NCBI RefSeq assembly: GCF_008807375.1
Contig: NZ_CP043311.1
Location: 5,498,001 to 5,562,000 of the forward strand
Length of the DNA stretch: 64,000 bases
DNA from: Pseudomonas lalkuanensis
GTDB lineage: Bacteria > Pseudomonadota > Gammaproteobacteria > Pseudomonadales > Pseudomonadaceae
Direction of reading: 5' to 3'
The position numbers were made by a program, and so were the translations under genes. The stretch's first letter is position 1, and each line of letters starts with the position of its first letter. Below, piece by piece: positions 48,628 to 56,998 of the stretch. The notes under the pieces were generated by a model. It did no database searches and was not told the origin of the DNA. It was given only the letters and a program-made list of their open reading frames with translations.

Positions 48628-48731
48628 CGCACTCCATGCAGGATGAGGATGCCTTGATGATGTTCGGCATCGACCCGGTCGCCTATGACCGGGCCGACGC
48701 CCGCGACTGGCAGCGCTGCCAGTGAGGGAGG

Positions 48732-50153
48732 TTACTTGCTGCGGATCTTCTCGACGATGGCTGTGGTGGAGCTGTTCTCCACCAGGCCCAGCACGCGCAC
48801 TTCACCGCCGTGGGCACGGACGATGTCGGCACCGACCACCTGGTCGATGCCATAGTCGCCGCCCTTGACCAGCACATCGGGTTTGACCTGGCCGAGCAGG
48901 CGCTCCGGGGTGTCTTCATGGAAGCTGACGACCCAGTCGACGGCACCGAGGCCCGCCAGCACCGCCATGCGCCGCTCAACGCTGTTGATCGGGCGGCCCG
49001 GCCCCTTGAGGCGGCTTACCGATGCATCGTCATTGACCGCCAGCACGAGGCGGTCGCCCTGTGCGCGGGCCTGTTCCAGGTAGGTCACGTGGCCGGCGTG
49101 GAGGATGTCGAAGCAGCCGTTGGTGAAGACGATCTTCTCGCCATGGGCGCGGGCGTCCTCGATGGCCAGCAGCAGTTGGTCGAGGCTCAGCACACCGCGC
49201 TCGGAACCCTGCTCGCGCTGCACGGCACGGCGCAGTTCCGGAGCGCTGATGGCGGCGGTACCGAGCTTGCCGACCACGATGCCGGCAGCGAGGTTGGCCA
49301 ACGCCACGGCCTGCGGCAGTTCTTCGCCTGTGGCCAGGGCGGCGGCGAGAGTGGAAATCACGGTATCGCCGGCGCCGGTGACATCGAATACTTCACGGGC
49401 GCGGGCCGGCAGGTGCAGCGGGGAATGGCCGGGACGCAGCAGGGTCATGCCGTGTTCGCCGCGGGTCACCAGCAGGGAGCCCAGTTCCAGCTCCTGCATC
49501 AGGCCAGCGCCCTTGGCGACCAGATCGGCCTCATCGGCGCAACGGCCGACGATGGATTCGAATTCGCTGAGGTTAGGGGTGATCAGGCTGGCACCGCGAT
49601 AGATGCTGAAATCCTTGCCCTTGGGGTCGGCCAGCACCGGAACACCGCGACGGCGAGCGGCCTGGATCAGTGCCTGGTGGTTCTTCAGTGCGCCCTTGCC
49701 GTAGTCGGACAGCACCAGCACCTTCGCCTGTGGCAGCAAGCGCTCGACCTCAGCGGCCAGCGCCTCGGCGTTGGTATCGAAGGCTTCCTCGAAGTCCATG
49801 CGCAGCAGCTGCTGGTGGCGGCTCATGACGCGCAGCTTGACGATGGTCGGCTGCTCGGCAAGTCGCTGGAAATGCACATCCACGCCAGCGGCGTTGAGGC
49901 TGTCGGTGAGGCTTGCGGCAGCTTCGTCGATACCGGTGATTCCCACCAGCATGGCCGGCGCCCCGAGGGCGGCAATGTTCAGCGCGACGTTTGCGGCACC
50001 GCCGGGACGGTCCTCGATCTGCTCCACCTTGACCACGGGCACCGGCGCTTCGGGCGAAATGCGCGAAGTGCCGCCATGCCAGTAGCGGTCAAGCATGACG
50101 TCGCCCACCACCAGAACGGGGGCCTGATCGAATCGGGGCATGGACAGCTTCAT
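48732..50153 (-). CDS. hldE: Bifunctional heptose kinase / adenylyltransferase HldE
   Basis: Makes ADP-heptose for the LPS inner core: the N-terminal ribokinase-type domain (about 1-320: [44 protein letters not shown]) phosphorylates heptose-7-phosphate at O1 and the C-terminal domain ([22 protein letters not shown] motif) adenylylates it. 473 residues from the ATG preceded by GGAG. An upstream dyad sits in its promoter region. Confidence 0.96.
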   Translation of the reverse strand: MKLSMPRFDQAPVLVVGDVMLDRYWHGGTSRISPEAPVPVVKVEQIEDRPGGAANVALNIAALGAPAMLVGITGIDEAAASLTDSLNAAGVDVHFQRLAEQPTIVKLRVMSRHQQLLRMDFEEAFDTNAEALAAEVERLLPQAKVLVLSDYGKGALKNHQALIQAARRRGVPVLADPKGKDFSIYRGASLITPNLSEFESIVGRCADEADLVAKGAGLMQELELGSLLVTRGEHGMTLLRPGHSPLHLPARAREVFDVTGAGDTVISTLAAALATGEELPQAVALANLAAGIVVGKLGTAAISAPELRRAVQREQGSERGVLSLDQLLLAIEDARAHGEKIVFTNGCFDILHAGHVTYLEQARAQGDRLVLAVNDDASVSRLKGPGRPINSVERRMAVLAGLGAVDWVVSFHEDTPERLLGQVKPDVLVKGGDYGIDQVVGADIVRAHGGEVRVLGLVENSSTTAIVEKIRSK

Positions 50154-50192
50154 GGGGTCTCCGGACGTCAAAATCGGCGCGGATCATACCAT

Positions 50193-50217
50193 AGCAGGTC
50201 AGTTGGACTGACCTGCT
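50193..50217. promoter_or_regulatory. Perfect 11-base-arm dyad upstream of hldE
   Basis: AGCAGGTCAGT, TGG, ACTGACCTGCT. It ends 40 bases before the hldE ATG and abuts a minus-strand TATGAT (complement of 50183-50188). No U-tract, so operator more likely than terminator. Confidence 0.55.
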
Positions 50218-50309
50218 CGATCTGACGCAGGGTGCATCCGGCCCCGTTCGCGGTGACGCACCGACTTGCGGAAGCAATCACCCGAACGGCGGCCGCTGGA
50301 TCACCCGGC

Positions 50310-52118
50310 TCAGCCCGCCTCCGGCTGGGTCTCCTCGGCGAACTGGTTGGCATGCAGACGGGCGTAATAGCCGTTCATGGCCAGCAGCTCGGCATGGGTG
50401 CCGCGCTCGACGATGCGGCCCTGATCCATGACCAGGATCAGGTCCGCCTTCTCGATGGTGGAGAGGCGGTGGGCGATGACCAGGGTGGTACGGCCATCCA
50501 TCACGCGGTCCAGCGCAGCCTGGATGTGCCGTTCGGACTCGGTATCCAGGGCCGAGGTGGCCTCGTCCAGCACCAGCACCGGCGCGTTCTTCAGCAGGGC
50601 GCGGGCGATCGCCAGGCGCTGGCGCTGGCCGCCGGAAAGCAGCACGCCGTTCTCACCCACCTCGGTATCGAAGCCTTGCGGCAACTTGTCGACGAACTCC
50701 TTCGCGTAGGCCGCCTCGGCCGCCCGCTCGACATCCTCACGTGGCGCGCCGGCGAGATCGCCGTAGGCGATATTGTTGGCTACCGAGTCGTTGAACAGGG
50801 TCACCTGCTGGGTCACCAGGGCGATGTGGCGGCGCAGGTTACGCAGGCGATAATCCTCGATGTCGACGCCATCCAGCAGGATCTGCCCCTGCTCATGGTG
50901 GTAAAAGCGCGGAATGAGGTTGGCCAGCGTGGACTTGCCACTGCCGGAACGCCCGACCAGTGCGATCATCTGCCCGGGCGCGGCCTCGAAGCTGATGTCC
51001 TGCAGCACCGCCTTGTCGGTACCGGGATACTGGAAGCTGAGGTTGCGGACTTCGAGGCGGCCGCCTACCCGCTCCCGCTCGACGGTGCCACGATCCACCT
51101 CGGTCTCTTCGTCGAGTTGCTCGAAGATGCTTTCCGCACCGGCGACGCCGCGCTGCACGGTAGAGCTGACTTCGGAAAGCTGGCGGATCGGCTTCGGCAG
51201 CAGGCCGGCGGCAGTGATGTAGGCGACCAGGTCGCCAGCACTCGCATCACCGCGCAGGAAAAGCACGAGGAACATCAGGGCTGCCATGGCGGAGTAGATC
51301 ACCAGTTGCAGCATCGGGGTATAGACAGCCGAGGTCTTGGTCATCCGCAGTTGCTTGCGGGTGTTGTCTTCGCTGGCGTTCCTGAAGCGACCGGATTCGT
51401 AAGGCTCGCCGCCGAAGCTGCGAACCACGCGGTAGCCCTGGATGGTTTCGGAGGCCACATGGGTCACATCGCCCATGGCCACCTGGATCTTCTTGCTCTG
51501 TTTGCGGAATTTCTTGCTGGCGCTGCTCACCATCAGAGCGATCAGCGGCAGGATGGCGACCATCACCAGGGTCAGTTTCCAGTTCATCCACAGCAGGTAG
51601 CCGAACAGGAAGACCACGGTGAGCCCTTCGCGAATCACCACCTTGATGGCATCGGTCGCCGCGCCGGTGACCATGGTCACGTTGAAGGTGATGCGCGAGA
51701 TCAGGTGTCCCGAGTTATGGCTGTCGAAATAGCGATTCGGCAAGGAGAGCAGACTATCGAACAGGGCCAGGCGCAAGTCGTGCACCAGTCCGAGCGAAAC
51801 CTTGGCCAGGAAGTAATTGCCCAGGTACGACCCGAGCCCCTGCCACGCGGCGATCAGGATGATCAGCAATGGGACCGCGAGCAGCAGTTTCATGTCCTGA
51901 AGGTAGGGAACGCCCGGGAACAGGACGGCGTCCGGATTGCTCAGGCCATCGACGAAATACTTGAGGATGCCTGCCAGCATCGGCTGGGTGGAGGCGAAGA
52001 TGATGTAACCGATGATGCTGACCAGGAACATCCCGATATAGGGGCGGACGTAGCCCAGCAGACGAAGGTAGATCTTGAGGCTGGAGGGCCGGGAGGCTTC
52101 AGGTTGCTGATCGGACAT
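50310..52118 (-). CDS. msbA: Lipid A-core flippase MsbA
   Basis: A homodimeric ABC exporter that flips core-lipid A across the inner membrane before WaaL ligates O antigen. 602 residues: six-helix ABC membrane domain (about 20-320), then ATPase with Walker A GRSGSGKSTLANL, signature LSGGQRQRLAIARALL and VLDEATSALD. The start MSDQQPEAS is chosen, as the longer frame would overlap the divergent waaL start. Confidence 0.95.
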   Translation of the reverse strand: MSDQQPEASRPSSLKIYLRLLGYVRPYIGMFLVSIIGYIIFASTQPMLAGILKYFVDGLSNPDAVLFPGVPYLQDMKLLLAVPLLIILIAAWQGLGSYLGNYFLAKVSLGLVHDLRLALFDSLLSLPNRYFDSHNSGHLISRITFNVTMVTGAATDAIKVVIREGLTVVFLFGYLLWMNWKLTLVMVAILPLIALMVSSASKKFRKQSKKIQVAMGDVTHVASETIQGYRVVRSFGGEPYESGRFRNASEDNTRKQLRMTKTSAVYTPMLQLVIYSAMAALMFLVLFLRGDASAGDLVAYITAAGLLPKPIRQLSEVSSTVQRGVAGAESIFEQLDEETEVDRGTVERERVGGRLEVRNLSFQYPGTDKAVLQDISFEAAPGQMIALVGRSGSGKSTLANLIPRFYHHEQGQILLDGVDIEDYRLRNLRRHIALVTQQVTLFNDSVANNIAYGDLAGAPREDVERAAEAAYAKEFVDKLPQGFDTEVGENGVLLSGGQRQRLAIARALLKNAPVLVLDEATSALDTESERHIQAALDRVMDGRTTLVIAHRLSTIEKADLILVMDQGRIVERGTHAELLAMNGYYARLHANQFAEETQPEAG

Positions 52119-52190
52119 GCGCTCACGCGTCGACGTTGTCGAAAAGTTGCAAAGCTTATCATAGAGCAGCCGCCCCCTCGCCGCGGATGC

Positions 52191-52196
52191 TAAAAT
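52191..52196 (+). promoter_or_regulatory. -10-like TAAAAT before waaL
   Basis: TAAAAT lies 50 bases before the waaL ATG; no convincing -35 is seen. The msbA/waaL gap (52119-52245) holds nothing else I can support. Confidence 0.3.
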
Positions 52197-52245
52197 GCCA
52201 GCCTTTTGCAGCGTATTACCGGTCCAGACAGTGCAGTCCATCCCC

Positions 52246-53418
52246 ATGCTTTCCAGCCCCGCAGCGCCTTCCATTTCTCAATTCGTCGTACGTCGCTGGC
52301 TGGTGCTGGGCTACCTGGCTCTGCTCACCGGAATGTTCTGGCTTGCCAACAGCAGTCTCTACACCAAAGTCTTCTACGGCCTGGTCGCCTTCCCCGCGCT
52401 ACTGGCGCTGGTGCACAAACCACGCAGGCTAAGCGACCTGATCCGCGAACCGATGCTGCTGGCCTTCCTGGCCCTCTCCGCCTGGCTCCTGCTCAGCCTG
52501 ACCTGGTCGGGAACCGAAGATGATCCCGGGGGACTGGCCAAACGGCCGCTCTACGTGTTCATGCTCTTTGCCAGCTGTACCCTGATCGCCCTGGAAGACC
52601 GGGAACTGCTGCTCAAGGCACTGAAAGCGGGGGCTGCGCTGGCTGCCCTGGCTGCGCTGGTCAATCTGGTTATCTATTTCATGGAGCCCCCCCTGGAATG
52701 GCGCCTGATCGGCGTCGGGGCGCTGCGCAACCCGCTGCTGACCTCTCACGTATTCGGCATGTTCTGTGCCTACTGGATTGCCGTCTGGCTGACCCGGGAC
52801 GTGCGCCGGGACTGGATTCCGATCCTCTGCGCTGTGCCGCTCCTGGCGGCACTGATGGCGACTGGGTCCCGCACACCGCTGCTGGCACTCGCGCTGATGA
52901 ACCTCTGGATGCTGATCATGACACCACGCCGGGCCGCCTACCTTGCAGCGATTGGCGTCGTGCTCATCGCTGCGAGCTTCTTCGCATTCCCGGACCTTCT
53001 GCTGCAGCGCGGCCTTTCCTTACGCCCTCAGATCTGGGGCGATGCACTTGGTCAGGCGTTGCAGCACCTATGGCTCGGCTACGGCTACGGCAGCAGTTTC
53101 ACCTTCCACGCGGAAGGTCTCGGCATGAGCATGAGCGATCCGCACAACGTCGAACTTGCCGTATTACTGGAACTCGGCCTGGTTGGATTGCTGTTCTGGC
53201 TGATGATGTACGGCTTCGGCATCTGGCGCTGCTTCAGCCAGCGCAAGCACAAAGGCTTCAAGGTCGCGTCGGCACTGCTCGTCTACGGCATCGGCGCCGG
53301 CCTCACAGAAGGCAGCAGCTTCCTCCCGCGCCCGAACGAGAGCTGGTTCCTGATCTGGATCCCGCTTTCGCTGGTCGCCGCCTTGTCCATCAGTCAACGA
53401 GCCCTGGATAAGCAATGA
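52246..53418 (+). CDS. waaL: O-antigen ligase WaaL-like
   Basis: 390-residue polytopic membrane protein with ten or more helices and the Wzy_C-type periplasmic loop (LQRGLSLRPQIWGDALGQ, HLWLGYGYGS, SDPHNVELAVLLELGLVGLL with the ligase His). It joins polymerised O antigen to core-lipid A. Its stop overlaps the next gene's ATG (ATGA). In P. aeruginosa waaL lies at the same junction. Confidence 0.85.
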   Translation: MLSSPAAPSISQFVVRRWLVLGYLALLTGMFWLANSSLYTKVFYGLVAFPALLALVHKPRRLSDLIREPMLLAFLALSAWLLLSLTWSGTEDDPGGLAKRPLYVFMLFASCTLIALEDRELLLKALKAGAALAALAALVNLVIYFMEPPLEWRLIGVGALRNPLLTSHVFGMFCAYWIAVWLTRDVRRDWIPILCAVPLLAALMATGSRTPLLALALMNLWMLIMTPRRAAYLAAIGVVLIAASFFAFPDLLLQRGLSLRPQIWGDALGQALQHLWLGYGYGSSFTFHAEGLGMSMSDPHNVELAVLLELGLVGLLFWLMMYGFGIWRCFSQRKHKGFKVASALLVYGIGAGLTEGSSFLPRPNESWFLIWIPLSLVAALSISQRALDKQ

Positions 53419-54077
53419 AGACTCTGAACGAGGCGCAGCTCGATTCACTGCTGCTCGGTGCCCAGACCATCGAAGAAGACGGTTTCGGACTGAAAGTCGC
53501 ACGCCTGTCGAATGGCGACTTTCTCAAGCTCTATCGGCGCAAGCGACTGCTTTCGTCCTCACTGTGGTCCCCCCCCGCCCAGCGCTTCGCCCGCAATGCG
53601 GAGCGCTTGCGGCAACTGGGTATTGCCGCGCCGGTGATCAAGCAACTGATGCTGATTCCGAGCCGAAAGCTCAACGCCGTGCAGTATCGCCCGCTGCCGG
53701 GGGACACCTTGCGCAGTCGCTGGAGAGCTCTCGATGACTCGGCACGGGAAAAGGACGTGGAACAGTTCGGGGCCTTTCTCGGCCAGCTCCACCTGATGGG
53801 CATCTACTTCCGCTCACTGCACCTGGGCAACGTGCTGAAGCTGCCCGAAGGCGAACTCGGCCTGATCGACCTGTCTGACATGAAGATCGAGAATCGACCG
53901 CTGGCCACCTGGAAGCGCAGCCGCAACCTCCAGCATATTCTGCGCTACAGGGAAGACAGCAACTGGCTGCTTCGGCTGCATCGCGCCGCCTGGATCAAAG
54001 GCTACTCCAGCACCTGCGGAGACGCCGCAGCAGCCCGCTTTAGCCGCGACCTGTCCCGCATCCTGCCGGAAACTTAA
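53415..54077 (+). CDS. Kinase-like protein paired with waaL (catalytic Asp replaced)
   Basis: 220 residues of the lipopolysaccharide-kinase/APH fold: FGLKVARLSNGDFLKLYRRKR near the N-terminus supplies a possible Lys, FGAFLGQLHLMGIYFRSLHLGNVLKL is the catalytic-loop region (key part YFRSLHLGN) and ELGLIDLSDM the metal-binding loop. The loop reads FRSLHLGN where HGDLHxxN is expected, so the catalytic Asp is Ser. It may phosphorylate inefficiently, or be a regulator. Overlaps waaL and, tail to tail, the next gene. Confidence 0.75.
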   Translation: MKTLNEAQLDSLLLGAQTIEEDGFGLKVARLSNGDFLKLYRRKRLLSSSLWSPPAQRFARNAERLRQLGIAAPVIKQLMLIPSRKLNAVQYRPLPGDTLRSRWRALDDSAREKDVEQFGAFLGQLHLMGIYFRSLHLGNVLKLPEGELGLIDLSDMKIENRPLATWKRSRNLQHILRYREDSNWLLRLHRAAWIKGYSSTCGDAAAARFSRDLSRILPET

Positions 54078-54943
54078 CCGAGCATCAGCCGACCAAGCGC
54101 CCGCAGGGTCTTGCCATTCCAGTAGCGAAGCGGCAACTGGCGAAGCAGCTCGCGCGCCAGCGGCTTGTCGTCACGCGCGCACTTGAGCAGCATCGAATTG
54201 ATGAACTTCGCGCAGACTTCCGGGTAGGCCGGATGATCGGAGAACCGTGCGTAGGTCTGCATGACCATGTCGATCATAAAACGCCGGTTCTTGTAGGTAT
54301 TGGTGCCGTGTACGCGGTACTTGGCCAGCACATCGGGCAACACGTCGATGAAATAACCCGCCCGCGTGATGCTGAGCTCCACGAGCAGGTCCTCTAGGCG
54401 AATGCTTGGATCGAACCCACCCACTGTTTCCAACGCTTCACGCCTGAACAGCAAAGTCGGCGCGGGCGCGCCGTCCTTGGCTGCATTGAAGACGTCGTCG
54501 AAGTCCAGGCGCCGGAACGACCGCGCCCGATCACGCTTCCCCAGGGCGTTCCCCTGACCATCGATATGCTGGATATTGCCCGCGCAGATACCTACTTCGG
54601 GTTTGTCCTTCATGTAGGCGACCTGAATTGCCAATCGCTCGGGCACCATGATGTCGTCTGAGCCGAAAGGTGCGATCAGGCTGCCCTTCGAACGGGCGAT
54701 CGTCTCGTTCAGGGTACGGGCAAGCCCCTGATTCTCCTGGGCCACGAAATCGAAGCCGTGGATCTCCTGCAGACGGCGAATTCGCGCGACGCTGTCGTCA
54801 CGGGAGCCGTCATCGACCACCAGCAGTTCGACATTCGGATAGGTCTGGGCCAGTACGCTCTCGATGGCGGCTTCGATGTAGTCGGCGTGGTTGTAGGAGG
54901 AAATGACCACGCTGACCAGCGGCAGATCCTTCGAATCACTCAT
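54074..54943 (-). CDS. GT2-family glycosyltransferase (core sugar transferase)
   Basis: 289 residues. VSVVISSYNHADYIEAAIESVLAQTYPNVELLVVDDGSRDDS (key part VVDDGSRDDS) and FGSDDIMVPERL are GT-A nucleotide-sugar motifs; LEDLLVELSITRAG follows. In P. aeruginosa the rhamnosyltransferase WapR occupies the same spot beside waaL; identity here is inferred from position. It ends the ten-gene core operon; its TAA shares bases with the stop of the convergent gene. Confidence 0.8.
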   Translation of the reverse strand: MSDSKDLPLVSVVISSYNHADYIEAAIESVLAQTYPNVELLVVDDGSRDDSVARIRRLQEIHGFDFVAQENQGLARTLNETIARSKGSLIAPFGSDDIMVPERLAIQVAYMKDKPEVGICAGNIQHIDGQGNALGKRDRARSFRRLDFDDVFNAAKDGAPAPTLLFRREALETVGGFDPSIRLEDLLVELSITRAGYFIDVLPDVLAKYRVHGTNTYKNRRFMIDMVMQTYARFSDHPAYPEVCAKFINSMLLKCARDDKPLARELLRQLPLRYWNGKTLRALGRLMLG

Positions 54944-56078
54944 TGCGTTTACCTTCCAGCAGTTCCACCAGCAATTCGCGGTACTGGCGGCGGAAATCGT
55001 CGATCGAATGGGCACGGCAAAGATACTGGTAAGCACGTGCGCCTTCGGCGGCTCGCTCGTCGGCGGACAGCGCCAGCACATCGCGCAGGTGCACGGCCAA
55101 CGCGGCATGTTGGCCGGCGGGTGCGATACGGCCGCCGCAATCCTCGAGGATCGGCTTGAGACTGGGAATATCAGAGCCGATGACCGGAAGGTGACCGCTC
55201 ATACCTTCCAGCAGGGCCAGAGGCAGGCCCTCGCTCAAGGAAGGCATGACAAAAGCGTCGAAGGCGCGCACGTACTGCAGCGCATCATCTTTCGCACCCA
55301 ATAGCAGCGCCCGCTCTTTCAAGCCCAGCGCTGCGATTGCCGCTTCCAGCTCGGGGCGGGCGCGGCCTTCGCCGATGATCGCCAACAGGGCACCAGGGTG
55401 CTCGTCCTTGATCTCCGCGAAGGCCCGCAGCAAGTGGATGTGCCCCTTGACCGGCACCAGGCGGCCAATGGCACCGAACACGAAGGCATCTGCCGGCAGG
55501 CCCAACATTTCCCGCGCCTTGTCGCGTGGATGCTGCAGGCCTTCGGCGCGGGCGATATCGATGGCGTTGTTGATCTGCCGGGTATTGGCAGGCGTGAAAC
55601 CCGCACCGGCGCCTACCAGATAATCGCGCACGGCGCGGGAGACCCCGACCAGGCGCCAGGCTGGCGTCATCAACTGGCGGGCTACCCAGCAGCGAAACGA
55701 ACGGTCGTACTCACCAAAGCCGTGGGCGACACCAATGCAGGCGCGGATGCGCAGCCAGCGGTTCAGCAGCATCAACATGTTCACCGGCTTGAAGCGATGG
55801 GTGATCACCGCGTCATAGCCTTCAGCCCGGCAATGTTTGTACAGCGCCCACAGGGCACGCAGGCGCAGGCCACTGACCGCCGACTTGCTATAGCCGAAGT
55901 AGATCGAACGCTCGGCCTTGCTCACTGGTTCGCCGGGGCCGGGACGTCCGCGCAGGAAAGCGGTGGTCACCTCATAGCGGTCGGTCGGCAGGGCCTGGAT
56001 GATCTGCTCGGCCAGGTCGGACGCATTGACGTTGTAGTAGTTCTGCAGCTGCAGAACCTTGATACGGCGCTGGCTCAT
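54936..56078 (-). CDS. GT4-type glycosyltransferase (core oligosaccharide)
   Basis: 380 residues of the GT-B fold: VLQLQNYYNVNASDLAEQI at the N-terminus, FGAIGRLVPVKGHIHLLRAF (donor-binding) and PSLSEGLPLALLEGMSGHLPVIGSD with the E-x7-E pair. ATG overlaps the upstream gene's stop (ATGA). Likely adds an outer-core hexose; possible equivalents in P. aeruginosa are Ssg or WapH. Confidence 0.82.
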   Translation of the reverse strand: MSQRRIKVLQLQNYYNVNASDLAEQIIQALPTDRYEVTTAFLRGRPGPGEPVSKAERSIYFGYSKSAVSGLRLRALWALYKHCRAEGYDAVITHRFKPVNMLMLLNRWLRIRACIGVAHGFGEYDRSFRCWVARQLMTPAWRLVGVSRAVRDYLVGAGAGFTPANTRQINNAIDIARAEGLQHPRDKAREMLGLPADAFVFGAIGRLVPVKGHIHLLRAFAEIKDEHPGALLAIIGEGRARPELEAAIAALGLKERALLLGAKDDALQYVRAFDAFVMPSLSEGLPLALLEGMSGHLPVIGSDIPSLKPILEDCGGRIAPAGQHAALAVHLRDVLALSADERAAEGARAYQYLCRAHSIDDFRRQYRELLVELLEGKRNE

Positions 56079-56998
56079 TCCGGGTTCTTCTTGGGCTTCA
56101 GCCACAAACGCAGGGCCTTGCGGCTGTACGACAGTTTGAAAAGCACTCGCCAATCCGTCCGCAGCGCTTCGCGGTAGTAGTCACGGGCGCTGTCCTGGTC
56201 GCCAGCGAGCAGGCAGGTGCGGAACAGCGACAGGCAACGCTGGGCGCGATAGGCGGGCTTGAGCGATTGCAGGCTGGCCGGGAGTTTGACGAAGACTTCG
56301 TCCACCAGCGCCAGGCCCACCTTGCGAGCGGCCTCGGCGTTATGCCGCAGGCTGCCGGGATGCTTGTGGATGCGCGCCAGCATGGCATCGAGAACTACCA
56401 CCTGGCGCTGGGTGAGGCAGTAAGCGAAGACCGGAATGTCCTCGCTGTGGCGCAGGTGTTCGGGATAAGGCCGTTCCAGCAGCAGCTCGCGAAGGAAAAC
56501 GCAGGAGCCGTGGCTGAGGGCAATCCGCTTGTCCAGCAGGTAGCCCCTGAGGCGATCGAGCGCGTCGCCGGGCACAGCGCTGGCGGGATGCTCGCGCTCC
56601 CGGCCGTCGGGGTGCACCGCAACATGGCCAGCCAGCCACAGGCCGACGTCAGGCTGTTGCCGCAGACGCTCGCAAAGATCCGGAAGTACCCCGGGAGCCA
56701 ATTCGTCATCGGCATCCAGCAGCAGCACGTAGCGCCCCTGGGCCAGTTGCACTCCATTGTTTCGAGCCGCAGAAGGGCCGGCGTTGGCCTGGCGCACGCC
56801 CTGGAAGGCGGCGCCATGACGCTGGCTCAGGGCAGTGAAAACTGCCGGGGTGTCGTCGGTGGAGCCATCGTCCACGACCCAGAGTTCGACCTCCGGGGTG
56901 GCCTGGGAAAGCACCGACTCGACGGCGCGCGGGAGCACGCCCGCGTAGTTGTAGGTAGGAATGATGACGCTAAGCAGTGGCTTAGCCGACATTGTCAT
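56075..56998 (-). CDS. GT2-family glycosyltransferase
   Basis: 307 residues. LLSVIIPTYNYAGVLPRAVESVL, VELWVVDDGSTDDTPAVF and VLLLDADDELAPG are GT-A donor-site motifs. The ATG at 56998 lies inside the end of the carbamoyltransferase gene (17-base overlap), with AAGGA five bases upstream. The sugar is not predictable from sequence. Confidence 0.82.
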   Translation of the reverse strand: MTMSAKPLLSVIIPTYNYAGVLPRAVESVLSQATPEVELWVVDDGSTDDTPAVFTALSQRHGAAFQGVRQANAGPSAARNNGVQLAQGRYVLLLDADDELAPGVLPDLCERLRQQPDVGLWLAGHVAVHPDGREREHPASAVPGDALDRLRGYLLDKRIALSHGSCVFLRELLLERPYPEHLRHSEDIPVFAYCLTQRQVVVLDAMLARIHKHPGSLRHNAEAARKVGLALVDEVFVKLPASLQSLKPAYRAQRCLSLFRTCLLAGDQDSARDYYREALRTDWRVLFKLSYSRKALRLWLKPKKNPE

